Counted from the stretch's first letter, positions 48,391 through 58,580 are shown. The stretch is 64,000 bases of DNA from Curvibacter sp. GWA2_63_95 (GCA_001795455.1 MGPB01000034.1:1-64000); one strand, 5' to 3'. The notes: a model not told the origin generated them from the sequence alone. A program made the numbers and translations.

Positions 48391-48900
48391 ATGTTTGAAG
48401 TGCTTGCTTTCGTTTACGAAAACTACTATGCGGACGAGGGCTGCCCCGAACCCGCTCACCTGCAACGCAAGCTCAGTGCCGTGGGCTTTGCATCCGATGA
48501 AATTGAGGATGCGCTGGCCTGGCTCCAGGGCCTTAACAGCGCTGCCCACAGCGCACGCCCCCGGGTCCCGGAGACCCTGGAAGCGTCCGCCAAATTGGCG
48601 GCCGAGCCTTGGCTGCGCCAACCCTTGCCGACCAGCGTTCGGATTTACCCACCCTACGAGCAAAACCACCTGGGCCCCCAGTGCCTGGGGTTTATCCGCT
48701 TTCTGGACTCGGCGGGCGTATTGCCGGCACATCTGCGGGAAGTGGTGCTGGACCGGGCCATGGCGGCCCCTGGTGGTCCGGTGGCCTTGGATGAGCTCAA
48801 GGTCATCATCCTCATGGTGTACTGGAGTTTTGGCCTGGAGCCCGATGCCTTGGTACTGGACGAACTCTGCGACGACGCCAACGATCGGGTGGCGCACTGA
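48391..48900 (+). CDS. smg: Smg/DUF494 family protein
   Basis: The 169-residue acidic protein (MFEVLAFVYENYY, GFIRFLDSAGVLPAHLREVV, LKVIILMVYWSFG) matches Smg, which commonly follows dprA (smf). Function is unknown. ATG 48391 begins the conserved sequence; the in-frame TTG nine bases upstream is unlikely. Confidence 0.93.
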   Translation: MFEVLAFVYENYYADEGCPEPAHLQRKLSAVGFASDEIEDALAWLQGLNSAAHSARPRVPETLEASAKLAAEPWLRQPLPTSVRIYPPYEQNHLGPQCLGFIRFLDSAGVLPAHLREVVLDRAMAAPGGPVALDELKVIILMVYWSFGLEPDALVLDELCDDANDRVAH

Positions 48901-48942
48901 ACGTCTGTTAGTTATGGATCCCCGCAGCAGGCGGGGAACCCC

Positions 48943-51477
48943 TCAAGCCAGCAGCCGTTCGGGATTAGCTTCTAGCTTGGCCAAGGCGTCACGTGTCGCG
49001 CGCACGGTTAGCGCCTCTTCCTCTTGCGGCAATAGCAGGCCCGCCTGCAGGTAGGCGGCGAGTCGACCACCCTGGATCAGGTAACTCTTTCCCGAACTGG
49101 AGGCAAACAGGTTCAGGTGCTTGCGATCGCTGCGCCAGGCAAACTGCACCTGGGTGATCTGGTTGTTATGGTCCAGCGTGAACCACGAGCCCAGTTGCAA
49201 CTCCTGCGCCCAGGCCAACATGGCCGCCGTGGGCTTGGAGCCGCCATTGGCCACCACCTCGATGGCCGAGGCATCAATCCCCAGCATCATCTCAATACTC
49301 TCGGCATCCAGTGGCAGATCGCCCATGCCGTCTTCCGACACAAAGTCCTCCAAGTTGCCCAGCCTTTGCGCCATGGCATCGATCTGGGCCTGCGGAATCG
49401 CCTGCGTCTTGGACATGAAGGCATCAGCCAGCGTATCGCTGATACGCTTTACCTGGCTCTCCTGCTCACTCGGCGCCATAGCCAGCAGCGTCATGCCGGA
49501 GCGCAAGCGCAGCAACAAATTGGGCAGGTCCTGGATCACTTTGGCGCGGTCTGCGCGATTGGGCTTGGCGCTGGCCGCCCAGATCAGGTCGGTGGCAGAC
49601 TTCTTGAGCACCAGGGTATCGGCATGCTGCGGCCCCTTGCGCACAGCAGCTACGGCCAGCACCTCGGCCCAGACCTTGAACAAAAAGTCCCGGATCTCCT
49701 CGCGCACCGGCATGTCTTTCAACATGTTGCGCATCTCGATGGTGTACTGGATGGCCAGGGTCTCTTTTTGCTCCACCTGCTGCGCCACACTCACGACCTT
49801 CTGGGTGGGGCCTTTTTCGGTAAGGAACTTGGAGAGGAATTTCTGGAACTCCTCGAAAACAATCTGGTAGACCTTTTTGCCGGTCTCGGGGTACTGCTCG
49901 ATAACCTGCACGATGCGCTTGATCTCGGTTTCCATCGCGCTGCCCTGCACGCCCGAGGCATCAAAACCCATGACGCAGGAGCCCATGCGGTCAATCAGCT
50001 GACGCGCGGGGTGGTCCGCCGTTCCGAAAAAATCGGGGTCTTCCAGGGCCACACGCAGCACCGGCATTTGCAAACGCGCGAACCAAACGCGGATGCCAGG
50101 CGGAATGCGCTCTTCGGCCAGAATCGCCTGAAACATCAGCGCCACAATCTCAATGGTGGCCTTTTCTCCCTTGGTTTCCGCCTTTTTCTTGAGCTCGCTC
50201 GACTTTTCGCGCAGGTCGCTGGCCACCCGTGCGACGCCAGCCGGGCTGTAGTCTTCATACATGGTGCCACCGGGGGCGTACCCCATATGGGCTGCGCCTG
50301 GCGCAATAGCGGCGGCCAGGGCTGGAGATGGTGCATGGTGGGCCGTCCCGCTGAAGTCCCCGCCCCCGTGGCTCACAAACAAGCGGCGAATTTGACCGAT
50401 CACCCCCTGCGCACGGCTACGGGCCCGTGCGATAGGGGTTGCGGCTGTCAGCATGCGGGTCTCTTCTCCAGCGCCATAGGCCTGGCCGGGCATACTGTGG
50501 GAGCCCGAGGACTGGCGCCAAAACGGCGTAGGCGAAGAGGAAGACACCCCTTGCGGACCGGAACTACCAGAGGCAGCGGGCGCGGCGGCAGTGCCACCAC
50601 CCCACCCCAGACGCCCGCCGAAGAAGCCACCGCCCGCCGCGCGCTGGCCGCTAGCGGCCGCTCCGCTGCCCATGCCGGCATGGCCGGTCGGGGCATACGC
50701 TTGTGCGAGACTTCCGCCGGCGTTGCTGCCATGGCCCACATCTCCATAACCGCTGGGTGGCATCTCCGCAGGCGGCTGCCCCGGGGCGGGGACTGCAGGC
50801 GGTGTACGTGGGCGCTGCGGTGCCCGCACTGGCGCTTTCACACGGTCTTTCAACTCGATGGTCGGCATGACGCCTTTGCTGATGAGCAGGTCGTTAGCAT
50901 TCTTGTACGCCACGATCAGGCGTTCAATCAACAAACGCTGCACCACTTCGTTGACCATGGGCCAAGACTCTGCAGGCATACCCGATTGCGCCCATTGCTC
51001 CACCATCAGCAGCACCAACACCTCGGGACGCAGCAGGTCATTGCCTTCCAGGTCCTCCAGGTTTTCCAGGAAACGGATGCGCACTCTCACGTCATCGAGC
51101 TGGGGCAGCACTTTTTCATTGACGGCCAGCACCAGGCGGGACGCCAAGATTTTGTTTTCCACCACCTCGGTACCCACCAGCTCCAAGCCCGCCGCCTCCA
51201 GGCCCGCCGCTTTTTTCTCCTTGGGGGGATCGAGGCATTCGCGCCAGGCCCTCATGGTGCCGTCGACCCACAATGGTCGGCAGCGCTTGTAGGCCATCCA
51301 GGTATCCCGGCGTAGCTGGGCTTCCCGGGCATTGACCAACTCATCCATCAGGGTGGTCAGGCGCTCCTGCACCGCGCCGCCGATCTCCTGCGCTGCCTTG
51401 CCGGCTTCTGCCAGAAAACGCTCGCGCAAGGCACGGGCCAACTGCAAGCGGGGGGGCAATGCGGGAGAGGTAGCCAT
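48943..51477 (-). CDS. DUF1631 family protein
   Basis: 844 residues, cytoplasmic, mostly helical; no enzyme motif. The N-terminal (~1-220) and C-terminal (~395-844) parts are conserved in DUF1631 proteins. Between them is a ~170-residue low-complexity linker rich in Gly, Ala, Ser and Pro. The family is typical of beta- and gammaproteobacteria and its function is unknown to me. It lies 9 bp upstream of the secF stop side, on the same strand but downstream of secF in transcription order. Confidence 0.85.
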   Translation of the reverse strand: MATSPALPPRLQLARALRERFLAEAGKAAQEIGGAVQERLTTLMDELVNAREAQLRRDTWMAYKRCRPLWVDGTMRAWRECLDPPKEKKAAGLEAAGLELVGTEVVENKILASRLVLAVNEKVLPQLDDVRVRIRFLENLEDLEGNDLLRPEVLVLLMVEQWAQSGMPAESWPMVNEVVQRLLIERLIVAYKNANDLLISKGVMPTIELKDRVKAPVRAPQRPRTPPAVPAPGQPPAEMPPSGYGDVGHGSNAGGSLAQAYAPTGHAGMGSGAAASGQRAAGGGFFGGRLGWGGGTAAAPAASGSSGPQGVSSSSPTPFWRQSSGSHSMPGQAYGAGEETRMLTAATPIARARSRAQGVIGQIRRLFVSHGGGDFSGTAHHAPSPALAAAIAPGAAHMGYAPGGTMYEDYSPAGVARVASDLREKSSELKKKAETKGEKATIEIVALMFQAILAEERIPPGIRVWFARLQMPVLRVALEDPDFFGTADHPARQLIDRMGSCVMGFDASGVQGSAMETEIKRIVQVIEQYPETGKKVYQIVFEEFQKFLSKFLTEKGPTQKVVSVAQQVEQKETLAIQYTIEMRNMLKDMPVREEIRDFLFKVWAEVLAVAAVRKGPQHADTLVLKKSATDLIWAASAKPNRADRAKVIQDLPNLLLRLRSGMTLLAMAPSEQESQVKRISDTLADAFMSKTQAIPQAQIDAMAQRLGNLEDFVSEDGMGDLPLDAESIEMMLGIDASAIEVVANGGSKPTAAMLAWAQELQLGSWFTLDHNNQITQVQFAWRSDRKHLNLFASSSGKSYLIQGGRLAAYLQAGLLLPQEEEALTVRATRDALAKLEANPERLLA

Positions 51478-51486
51478 GGTGGTAGC

Positions 51487-52440
51487 TTAAACCGTTGCGC
51501 CAGCGTTGGGGTCGTTGGGATCCACGTCCTTCTTGGGAGAACCTTTGACCAGGTCTTCACGCTGGATACCCAACCACATGGCAATGGAGGCTGCCACAAA
51601 GACCGAGGAATAAATGCCGAACAAAATGCCGATGGTCAATGCCAAGGCAAAGTAGTGCAGGGTCGCACCACCAAACAGCAACATGGACAGGACCATCATT
51701 TGTGTGGATGCGTGGGTGATGATGGTGCGGCTGATGGTCGAGGTGATCGCATTGTTGATGATCTCCTCGGTATTCATCTTGCGAAAGCGACGGAAATTCT
51801 CACGGATTCGGTCAAAAATCACCACCGACTCGTTCACCGAGTAGCCCAACACGGCCAGCACCGCCGCCAGCACAGGAAGCGAAAACTCCCACTGGAAGAA
51901 GGCAAAAAAGCCCAGGATGATGATCACATCGTGCAGGTTGGCGATGATGGCGGCGACTGCGAATTTCCATTCAAAACGGATCGCCAAGTACAGCATGATG
52001 CCCACCACCACGAAGGCCAGCGCCTTGAGTCCGTCAGCGGCCAGCTCGTCGCCCACTTGGGGGCCTACAAACTCGGTGCGGCGCATCGTGGCGGACGCGT
52101 CAGCCGCTTTGAGCGCGATCATGACGGCATCGCTTTGCTGACCCGAGGTGCTGCCTTTTTGCACCGGCATGCGGATCAGGACATCCTGTGCCGTCCCAAA
52201 GTTCTGGACCTGAACGTCCTTGATCCCCAGTTTGTCCAGCGTGCTGCGCACGCCATTCAGGTCGGCGGGCTGGGAGTAGCTCACCTCCATCAGCGTGCCA
52301 CCGGTGAACTCCACCGACAGATGCAAACCCCGCGAAAACAGGAAGAAAACGGCGGCAATAAATGTCACCAGCGACACCATATTCAGCACCAAGGCATGGC
52401 GCATGAAGGGGATATCGCGGCGGATTTTGAAGAATTCCAT
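51487..52440 (-). CDS. secF: Protein translocase subunit SecF
   Basis: The 317-residue membrane protein has six predicted helices, with the first periplasmic domain after LNMVSLVTFIAAVFFLFSRG and SVEFTGGTLMEV. YSVNESVVIFDRIRENFR and TSISRTIITH-like (TISRTIITHASTQ) motifs are diagnostic. It works with SecD and YajC to pull proteins through SecYEG using proton motive force. It starts 11 bp after secD. Confidence 0.97.
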   Translation of the reverse strand: MEFFKIRRDIPFMRHALVLNMVSLVTFIAAVFFLFSRGLHLSVEFTGGTLMEVSYSQPADLNGVRSTLDKLGIKDVQVQNFGTAQDVLIRMPVQKGSTSGQQSDAVMIALKAADASATMRRTEFVGPQVGDELAADGLKALAFVVVGIMLYLAIRFEWKFAVAAIIANLHDVIIILGFFAFFQWEFSLPVLAAVLAVLGYSVNESVVIFDRIRENFRRFRKMNTEEIINNAITSTISRTIITHASTQMMVLSMLLFGGATLHYFALALTIGILFGIYSSVFVAASIAMWLGIQREDLVKGSPKKDVDPNDPNAGATV

Positions 52441-52451
52441 GCTCTTACCTT

Positions 52452-54332
52452 TTAGTTGGTCGTCACCTGATGACCGGCATCAGGACGCCACACGGTGCCA
52501 ATCGACACACTTTTGAGCTTCTTTTGGCGACCGTACCACAAATTCACCACGCCACGGGAGAAGAAGACGCCCGAGAACATGCTGGTCAGAATGCCCAGGC
52601 AATGCACCACGGCAAAGCCCCGCACCGGGCCAGAGCCAAAGGCCAACAGGGCCAAACCGGCGATCAGTGTCGTGACGTTGGAGTCGATGATGGTGGCCCA
52701 TGCGCGGTCGTAACCGGCGTGGATGGCGGCCTGGGGCGAAGCGCCGTTGCGCAGCTCTTCCCGCACCCGTTCATTGATCAGCACGTTGGCGTCAATGGCC
52801 ATGCCCAGCACCAGGGCCATGGCCGCCATACCGGGCAGGGTCAGCGTCGCTTGCAGCATGGACAATACGGCCACCAGCAGCAGCAAGTTGAACGCCAGCG
52901 CAATACTGGAGATCACGCCAAACAACATGTAATAAAAACACATGAAGACGGCCACAGCAACAAAACCCCAGGTCACGCTGTGAAAGCCTTTGGCAATGTT
53001 CTCGGCACCCAGGCTGGGGCCGATCGTGCGCTCTTCGATGATCTCCATAGGTGCGGCCAGTGAGCCAGCACGCAACAGCAAGGCGGTGTCGGCCGCCTCC
53101 ACCGTGGTCATGCGCCCAGAAATCTGAACGCGCCCCCCACCAATCTCGGAACGGATTACCGGAGCCGTCACCACTTCACCCTTGCCCTTTTCGAACAAGA
53201 TGATGGCCATGCGCTTGTTGATGTTCTCGCGCGTCACATCGCGGAAGATGCGGGCGCCCTTGGCATCCAGCGACAGGTTGACCGTGGGCTCCTGGGTCTG
53301 GCCATCAAAGCCAGGCTGGGCATCGGTCAAGTTTTCGCCCGTCAGAATCACCTGTTTTTTAACAATGACGCCCTGGCCACTGCGCTCCAGGTAACGCTCG
53401 GAACCAAAGGGCACCGGCCCGGCACCGGACTCGGCGGCACGCGCCTCGGACCCTTCATCCACCAGGCGAATTTCCAGGGTGGCAGTGCGGCCCAGGATGT
53501 CTTTGGCCTTGGCGGTGTCTTGCACCCCGGGCAACTGCACCACAATGCGATCCAGCCCCTGCTGCTGGATCACCGGCTCGGCCACACCCAGTTCGTTGAT
53601 GCGGTTGTGCAGGGTCGTAATGTTCTGCTTGAGGGCCTGTTCCTGCACGGTGCGCGCAGCCACGGGCTTGATGGACGCCACCATCTTGACATCGGTGCCG
53701 TCGGCTGTTTCCAGCGTATCCAGATCGGCAAACTGGTCCTGGATGATGCGCTTGGCGGCCTGGGCCGTCGCCGCATCGCGGAAGCGGATTTCAATGGTCT
53801 GCCCGTTGCGGGTGATACCGCTGTGGCGCACATTCTTCTCGCGCAAAGTGCTGCGAATGTCACCTGACAGGGACTCGGCCTTTTTGGCCAGGGCCGCTTG
53901 CATGTCCACCTGCAGCATGAAGTGCACACCACCGCGCAAATCCAGTCCCAAATACATGGGCGAGGCACGCATGGACGTGAGCCAAGCCGGAGAGCGTGAC
54001 AACAGGTTGAGCGCCACCACATAGGCAGGATCAGCCGCATCCGGGTTCAGCGCTTTTTGCAAAGCGTCTTTGGCCTTGAGCTGCGCATCGGTGTCAGCAA
54101 AGCGGGCCTTGATGGAGCCGTTTTCCAGGCTGATGGCATCGGGACTCAGGCCAGCCGCCTTCAGCACTTCTTCCACCTTGGCCAGGGACGTGGGGTCCAG
54201 CTTCACAATGGCCTTGGCGGGGGACACCTGTACGGCCGGCGCTTCACCAAACAGGTTGGGCAAGGCGTACAGCCCTGCCACCACGAGCGCGATCAGGATG
54301 ATCGCGTACTTCCATACCGGGTAACGGTTCAT
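52452..54332 (-). CDS. secD: Protein translocase subunit SecD
   Basis: 626 residues. NRYPVWKYAIILIALVVAGL forms the first helix, followed by the large periplasmic domain (MYLGLDLRGGVHFMLQVDM) and the conserved transmembrane core (GMAIDANVLINERVREEL, FAVVHCLGILTSMFSGVFFS). It partners with SecF encoded next and YajC encoded before it. Confidence 0.97.
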   Translation of the reverse strand: MNRYPVWKYAIILIALVVAGLYALPNLFGEAPAVQVSPAKAIVKLDPTSLAKVEEVLKAAGLSPDAISLENGSIKARFADTDAQLKAKDALQKALNPDAADPAYVVALNLLSRSPAWLTSMRASPMYLGLDLRGGVHFMLQVDMQAALAKKAESLSGDIRSTLREKNVRHSGITRNGQTIEIRFRDAATAQAAKRIIQDQFADLDTLETADGTDVKMVASIKPVAARTVQEQALKQNITTLHNRINELGVAEPVIQQQGLDRIVVQLPGVQDTAKAKDILGRTATLEIRLVDEGSEARAAESGAGPVPFGSERYLERSGQGVIVKKQVILTGENLTDAQPGFDGQTQEPTVNLSLDAKGARIFRDVTRENINKRMAIILFEKGKGEVVTAPVIRSEIGGGRVQISGRMTTVEAADTALLLRAGSLAAPMEIIEERTIGPSLGAENIAKGFHSVTWGFVAVAVFMCFYYMLFGVISSIALAFNLLLLVAVLSMLQATLTLPGMAAMALVLGMAIDANVLINERVREELRNGASPQAAIHAGYDRAWATIIDSNVTTLIAGLALLAFGSGPVRGFAVVHCLGILTSMFSGVFFSRGVVNLWYGRQKKLKSVSIGTVWRPDAGHQVTTN

Positions 54333-54356
54333 GATCGCGCGTCGCTTTGAGAGAAA

Positions 54357-54686
54357 TTACTTGATGGAACCCTTGGGCAGCACTTGCACCACCGCACTGC
54401 GCTGGATCTGCACTTCCACGCCGCTGGCCACTTCCAGGCCGACATAGCTATCGCCCAGCTTGGCAACCTTGCCCAGCACGCCGCCGGCGGTGACCACTTC
54501 GTCACCCTTGGCCAGCGCATCCAGCATGGAGCGGTGCTCTTTCTGCTTCTTCATTTGGGGGCGGATCATCACGAAATACAGCACCACAAACATCAGCACC
54601 AAAGGCAACATGCTCATCAGGGTGGATTGCATGTCGCCACCAGCAGCGGCGGGGGCAGTTTGGGCAAAGGCAGAAGAAATGAACAC
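54357..54686 (-). CDS. yajC: Preprotein translocase accessory subunit YajC
   Basis: The 109-residue single-helix protein (PLVLMFVVLYFVMIRPQMKK, then KGDEVVTAGGVLGKV) is typical YajC. The start is GTG 54686 with GGAG 9 bases upstream. First gene of yajC-secD-secF. In many relatives tgt and queA precede it, but not here. Confidence 0.95.
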   Translation of the reverse strand: MFISSAFAQTAPAAAGGDMQSTLMSMLPLVLMFVVLYFVMIRPQMKKQKEHRSMLDALAKGDEVVTAGGVLGKVAKLGDSYVGLEVASGVEVQIQRSAVVQVLPKGSIK

Positions 54687-54799
54687 AGGCTAACTCCACA
54701 AAATGGGGCAAATTACAAAGGCGCTTCGTCCCGTGGGACAGCCGCGCACGGCCATGCTCGCCCCAAGGCGAGCAACCGGTCATTGTAAGCGGGGGAAAG

Positions 54800-54816
54800 G
54801 CCCGCCCAATGCGGGC
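54800..54816 (-). terminator. Terminator-like hairpin after the ior gene
   Basis: GCCCGC, ATTGG and GCGGGC, followed on the minus strand by CTTTCCCCC, lie 11 bases after the oxidoreductase stop. Two further hairpins (GTCCCGTGGGAC at 54728-54739 and GCTCGCC-CCAA-GGCGAGC at 54756-54773) fill the gap to yajC. Confidence 0.6.
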
Positions 54817-54826
54817 GGACAAGGCC

Positions 54827-57800
54827 CTAGGCGGCCTGGGTTTGCTTGACAGCCGCGGTCTTCCGGTACTGGTCCAACAACACGGTCCACTGCTGGCGTG
54901 CGGCGGTCAGATGGCGTGCCTTGACATGGCCAAAACCGCGAATCTGCTCGGGTACACGGGCAAAGGCGGCGGCGGCATCGCGGTTGCCAGCGCCCAGCGT
55001 GGGCAGCATCGATTCGATGGCGGCACGGTACTCGGCAATCAGTGCGCGTTCCTCGCGGCGCTCGGTGGTGTAGCCGAACACATCCAACGCGGTGCCGCGC
55101 AGACCTTTCAGCGACGCCAGCACACCGAATACCGGACGCACCCAGCCGCCCAAGCGCATCTTCTGCAGTTCGCCCCGGTCGTTCTTGCGGGCCAGCAGGG
55201 GCGGCGCCAGGTGGTAGGCCAGCTTGAAGTCGCCCTCGAACAGGCCTTCCACCTTGGCGCGGAAGGCCGTGTCGGTGTGCAGGCGGGCCACCTCGTACTC
55301 GTCCTTGTAGGCCATGAGTTTGAACAGGTAGCGGGCCACGGCCTCTGCCAGAGGTTGCTTGTCGCCGCCCACCGCCGATGTTTCTGCGGCGCGGACCTTA
55401 GCCACAAAATCGGCATAACTCTGGGCATAAGCCGCGTTCTGGTAGCCGGTCAAAAACTCCACGCGCTTGTGCACCAAGGCATCCAGCGACTGGTGCTGGC
55501 GCGGCGTGAAGGCAATCACCTGGCCGGGGTTGATGGCGCGCTGCACGGCCGGCCAGTCCACGGCGGCACGGCGGCCCCACTCAAACGCGGCCTTGTTGTT
55601 GGCCACGGCCACGGCGTTGAGTTCGATGGCACGCATCAGCGAAGACAGACCCAGCGGAATCCAGCCCTTTTGCCACGCATAGCCCAACATCATGGGGTTG
55701 GTGTAAATGCTGTCGCCCAGCAGATGGGTGGCGGCGGCATCGGCATCGAACACACCGAGGCTGCCCTCGCCCACGGTCTTGGCGATGTCGGCCACACACT
55801 GCTCACCCGGGTTGGTCCAGTTGGCGTTTTTCACAAACGCTGCAGTGGGCGCGCTGTTGGTGTTGAGCGCCACGTGGGTACGGCCGGGGCGCATGCGCAC
55901 CAGAGTTTCCTTGCCGGCCACCACGATGGGATCGCAGCCCAGCACCAGGTCGGCCGAGGCCGTGCCCACGCGGGTGGTGCGGATGGCGTCCTGGCTGGCA
56001 CCGATGAGCACATGGCTCCAGGTGGCACCGCCCTTTTGGGCCAGGCCACCGGCGTCCTGCGTGACGATGCCTTTGCCCTCCAGGTGGGCCGCCACGCCCA
56101 GCAGCTGGCCGATGGTGATGACGCCGGTGCCGCCGACGCCGGCAACGATGGTGCCCCAGACGCCGCCGATGGCCGTGGCCACGTCAGGAATCTGCGGCTC
56201 GGGCAGGGCTGGCCAGGAGGCTGGCGTGGCCTCGCCCGCCTTGGGCTTGGCAGCCTTCTTCAAGCTGCCACCTTCCACCGTGACAAAGCTGGGGCAAAAG
56301 CCCTTGACGCAGGAAAAGTCCTTGTTGCACGTGCTTTGGTTGATCTGGCGCTTGCGGCCAAACTCCGTCTCCAGTGGCTCCACGCTCATGCAGTTGCTCT
56401 GCACGCCGCAGTCGCCACAGCCTTCGCAGACGAGCTCGTTGATGACCACGCGCTTGGCGGGATCCACCAGCGTTCCGCGCTTGCGGCGGCGGCGTTTTTC
56501 GGTGGCGCAGGTTTGGTCGTAAATGATGACCGTGGTGCCCTTGATCTCGCGGAACTCGCGCTGGATGCGGTCCAGCACGTCGCGGTGTTCGATGGCAATG
56601 CCTTCGGGCAGGCCCTGCACACCGTCGTATTTCTCTGGCTCGTCGGTCACGATGGTGATCTTCACAGCACCTTCGGCCCGCATGCTTTGGGCGATCTGCA
56701 CCACGGAATGCCCTTCGGGCCGCTCACCGACCTGCTGGCCGCCGGTCATGGCCACGGCGTCGTTGTAGAGAATCTTGTAGGTGATGTTCACCCCCGCCGC
56801 GATGCTCTGGCGCACGGCCAGCAGGCCGCTGTGGAAGTAGGTGCCATCACCCAGGTTGGCGAAGATGTGCTTGTCGTTCGTGAAGGGCTGTTGGCCTACC
56901 CAGGGCACGCCCTCACCGCCCATCTGCGTGAAACCGTCGGTACTGCGGTCCATCCAGATGGTCATGAAGTGGCAGCCAATGCCGGCCATGGCGCGCGAGC
57001 CTTCGGGCACCTTGGTGGACGTGTTGTGCGGGCAGCCCGAGCAGAACCAGGGCTGGCGGTCTGCCCCCTTGGTGCCCGACAGCTCGATCACGTGCATGGC
57101 GCGTTCCTTGGCTTCCAGAATCGCCATTTGTGCGTCGATGCGCGCACTCGTATCCGCGTCCAGCCCCAGCTTCTTGATGCGTTGGGCGATGGCGCGCGCA
57201 ATCAAGGCCGGGTTGAGGTCGGCGTTGGCACGCAACAGCGTGTTAGCCATGGGGTTGGGCATGGACCATTCACCGCCCGCGCCATAGTGGTCGGGCGTCT
57301 CCACCTCGTTGAACTTGCCCAGCACCGTGGGCCGCACATCGGCGCGCCAGTTGTACAGCTCTTCCTTTAGCTGGTATTCGATGACCTGGCGTTTTTCTTC
57401 CACCACCAGAATCTCCTGCAGGCCGGTGGCGAATTCGCGCGTGAGTTGTGCCTCCAGCGGCCACACCACACCCACCTTGTGCAAGCGGATGCCCAGCGTA
57501 CGGCAAGTTGCATCGTCCAGACCCAAATCCAGCAAGGCCTGGCGCGTGTCGTTGTAGGCCTTGCCGCTGGCGATGATGCCGAAGCGGTCGTTCTTGCCTT
57601 CGATGACGTTGTAGTTGAGCCGGTTGGCGCGAATGTAGGCCAGCGCCGCGTACCACTTGTAGTCCATCAGCCGGGCTTCCTGCTCCAGCGCGTGGTCGGG
57701 CCAGCGGATGTGCAGGCCGCCGGGGGGAATTTCAAAGTCCGCCGGCACGCGGGTGATGACCCGATCGGGGTCGATCATCACAGTGGAACTGGATTCGACG

Positions 57801-58462
57801 ATCTCCTGGATCGTCTTCATGCCCGCCCACACGCCGGAGAAGCGACTCATGGCAAAGGCGTGCAGGCCCAGGTCCAGGATCTCTTGCACATTGGCCGGGA
57901 AAAATACGGGCGTGCCGCAGGCCTTGAAAATGTGGTCGCTCTGGTGCGCAGCGGTGCTGCTCTTGGAGATGTGGTCGTCACCCGCCACCGCAATCACGCC
58001 GCCCCAGGGCGTGGTGCCCGCCATGTTGGCGTGCTTGAAGACGTCCGAGCAGCGGTCCACGCCCGGCCCCTTGCCGTACCAGATGCCGAACACGCCGTCG
58101 TACTTGTTACTGCCGGGCGGGGCAAAGCCCAGCTGCTGCGTACCCCACAGCGCCGTGGCAGCCAGCTCTTCGTTGACGCCAGGCTGAAAGTGGATGTGGT
58201 GGGCCTTGAGGTACTTCTCGGCCTTGACCAGGGACTGGTCGTAGGTGCCCAGCGGCGAGCCGCGGTAGCCGCTGATGAAACCGGCGGTGTTCTTGCCCAG
58301 GCGCTGGTCGCGCACGCGCTGCAGCATGGGCAGTTTGACCAGGGCTTGCACCCCGCTCATGAAGGCGCGGCCGTAGTCCAGCGCGTATTTGTCGTCCAGG
58401 GTGACCGTCGCCAGCGCCGTGCGGATGTGCTCGGGCAGGTCGCGGTTAAGGGGTGCATTCAT
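54827..58462 (-). CDS. Fused indolepyruvate:ferredoxin oxidoreductase (IorA-IorB type)
   Basis: The 1211-residue enzyme has an N-terminal pyrimidine-binding/IorA part (YALDYGRAFMSGVQALVKLP), the TPP-binding centre (FCSGCPHNTSTKVPEGSRA, GIGCHFMTIWMDRS, ANLGDGTYFHSG), a cysteine-rich iron-sulfur segment (CEGCGDCGVQSNC and the C...C...CP motif) and an IorB-like gamma domain (VAGVGGTGVITIGQLLGV). It oxidatively decarboxylates aryl- or other 2-oxoacids to acyl-CoA, reducing ferredoxin. GGAG precedes ATG 58462. A divergent Lrp-type gene suggests amino-acid-responsive control. Confidence 0.93.
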   Translation of the reverse strand: MNAPLNRDLPEHIRTALATVTLDDKYALDYGRAFMSGVQALVKLPMLQRVRDQRLGKNTAGFISGYRGSPLGTYDQSLVKAEKYLKAHHIHFQPGVNEELAATALWGTQQLGFAPPGSNKYDGVFGIWYGKGPGVDRCSDVFKHANMAGTTPWGGVIAVAGDDHISKSSTAAHQSDHIFKACGTPVFFPANVQEILDLGLHAFAMSRFSGVWAGMKTIQEIVESSSTVMIDPDRVITRVPADFEIPPGGLHIRWPDHALEQEARLMDYKWYAALAYIRANRLNYNVIEGKNDRFGIIASGKAYNDTRQALLDLGLDDATCRTLGIRLHKVGVVWPLEAQLTREFATGLQEILVVEEKRQVIEYQLKEELYNWRADVRPTVLGKFNEVETPDHYGAGGEWSMPNPMANTLLRANADLNPALIARAIAQRIKKLGLDADTSARIDAQMAILEAKERAMHVIELSGTKGADRQPWFCSGCPHNTSTKVPEGSRAMAGIGCHFMTIWMDRSTDGFTQMGGEGVPWVGQQPFTNDKHIFANLGDGTYFHSGLLAVRQSIAAGVNITYKILYNDAVAMTGGQQVGERPEGHSVVQIAQSMRAEGAVKITIVTDEPEKYDGVQGLPEGIAIEHRDVLDRIQREFREIKGTTVIIYDQTCATEKRRRRKRGTLVDPAKRVVINELVCEGCGDCGVQSNCMSVEPLETEFGRKRQINQSTCNKDFSCVKGFCPSFVTVEGGSLKKAAKPKAGEATPASWPALPEPQIPDVATAIGGVWGTIVAGVGGTGVITIGQLLGVAAHLEGKGIVTQDAGGLAQKGGATWSHVLIGASQDAIRTTRVGTASADLVLGCDPIVVAGKETLVRMRPGRTHVALNTNSAPTAAFVKNANWTNPGEQCVADIAKTVGEGSLGVFDADAAATHLLGDSIYTNPMMLGYAWQKGWIPLGLSSLMRAIELNAVAVANNKAAFEWGRRAAVDWPAVQRAINPGQVIAFTPRQHQSLDALVHKRVEFLTGYQNAAYAQSYADFVAKVRAAETSAVGGDKQPLAEAVARYLFKLMAYKDEYEVARLHTDTAFRAKVEGLFEGDFKLAYHLAPPLLARKNDRGELQKMRLGGWVRPVFGVLASLKGLRGTALDVFGYTTERREERALIAEYRAAIESMLPTLGAGNRDAAAAFARVPEQIRGFGHVKARHLTAARQQWTVLLDQYRKTAAVKQTQAA

Positions 58463-58549
58463 GGTGCTTGTCTCCGTGTTTTTGTTCGGCAAAGTGTATG
58501 CCTGCAAGACGGATATGTCTTTGCGTTCTTTGCCCTCATATGCACTTTC

Positions 58550-58564
58550 AAAGAACGATTCTTT
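58550..58564. promoter_or_regulatory. Palindrome between ior and the Lrp-type gene, possible regulator-binding site
   Basis: AAAGAACGATTCTTT is a perfect 15-bp palindrome (6-bp arms) 17-31 bases before the lrp-type start codon and 88-102 bases before ior. The position and AT-rich form suit an Lrp-family site. Confidence 0.5.
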
Positions 58565-58580
58565 CTCCATAATGGCATTT

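Noticed and set aside
48919..48937. Hairpin TCCCCGC-AGCAG-GCGGGGA after smg as a terminator
   Set aside because: The stem is short and no T-run follows on either strand, so I leave it unlisted although it lies between convergent genes.
54809..57370. An 853-codon open frame antisense to the ior gene, and similar long frames at 49117-51315 and 60154-61635
   Set aside because: All are shadows of conserved genes on the other strand, with no homologue-like motifs or ribosome-binding sites.
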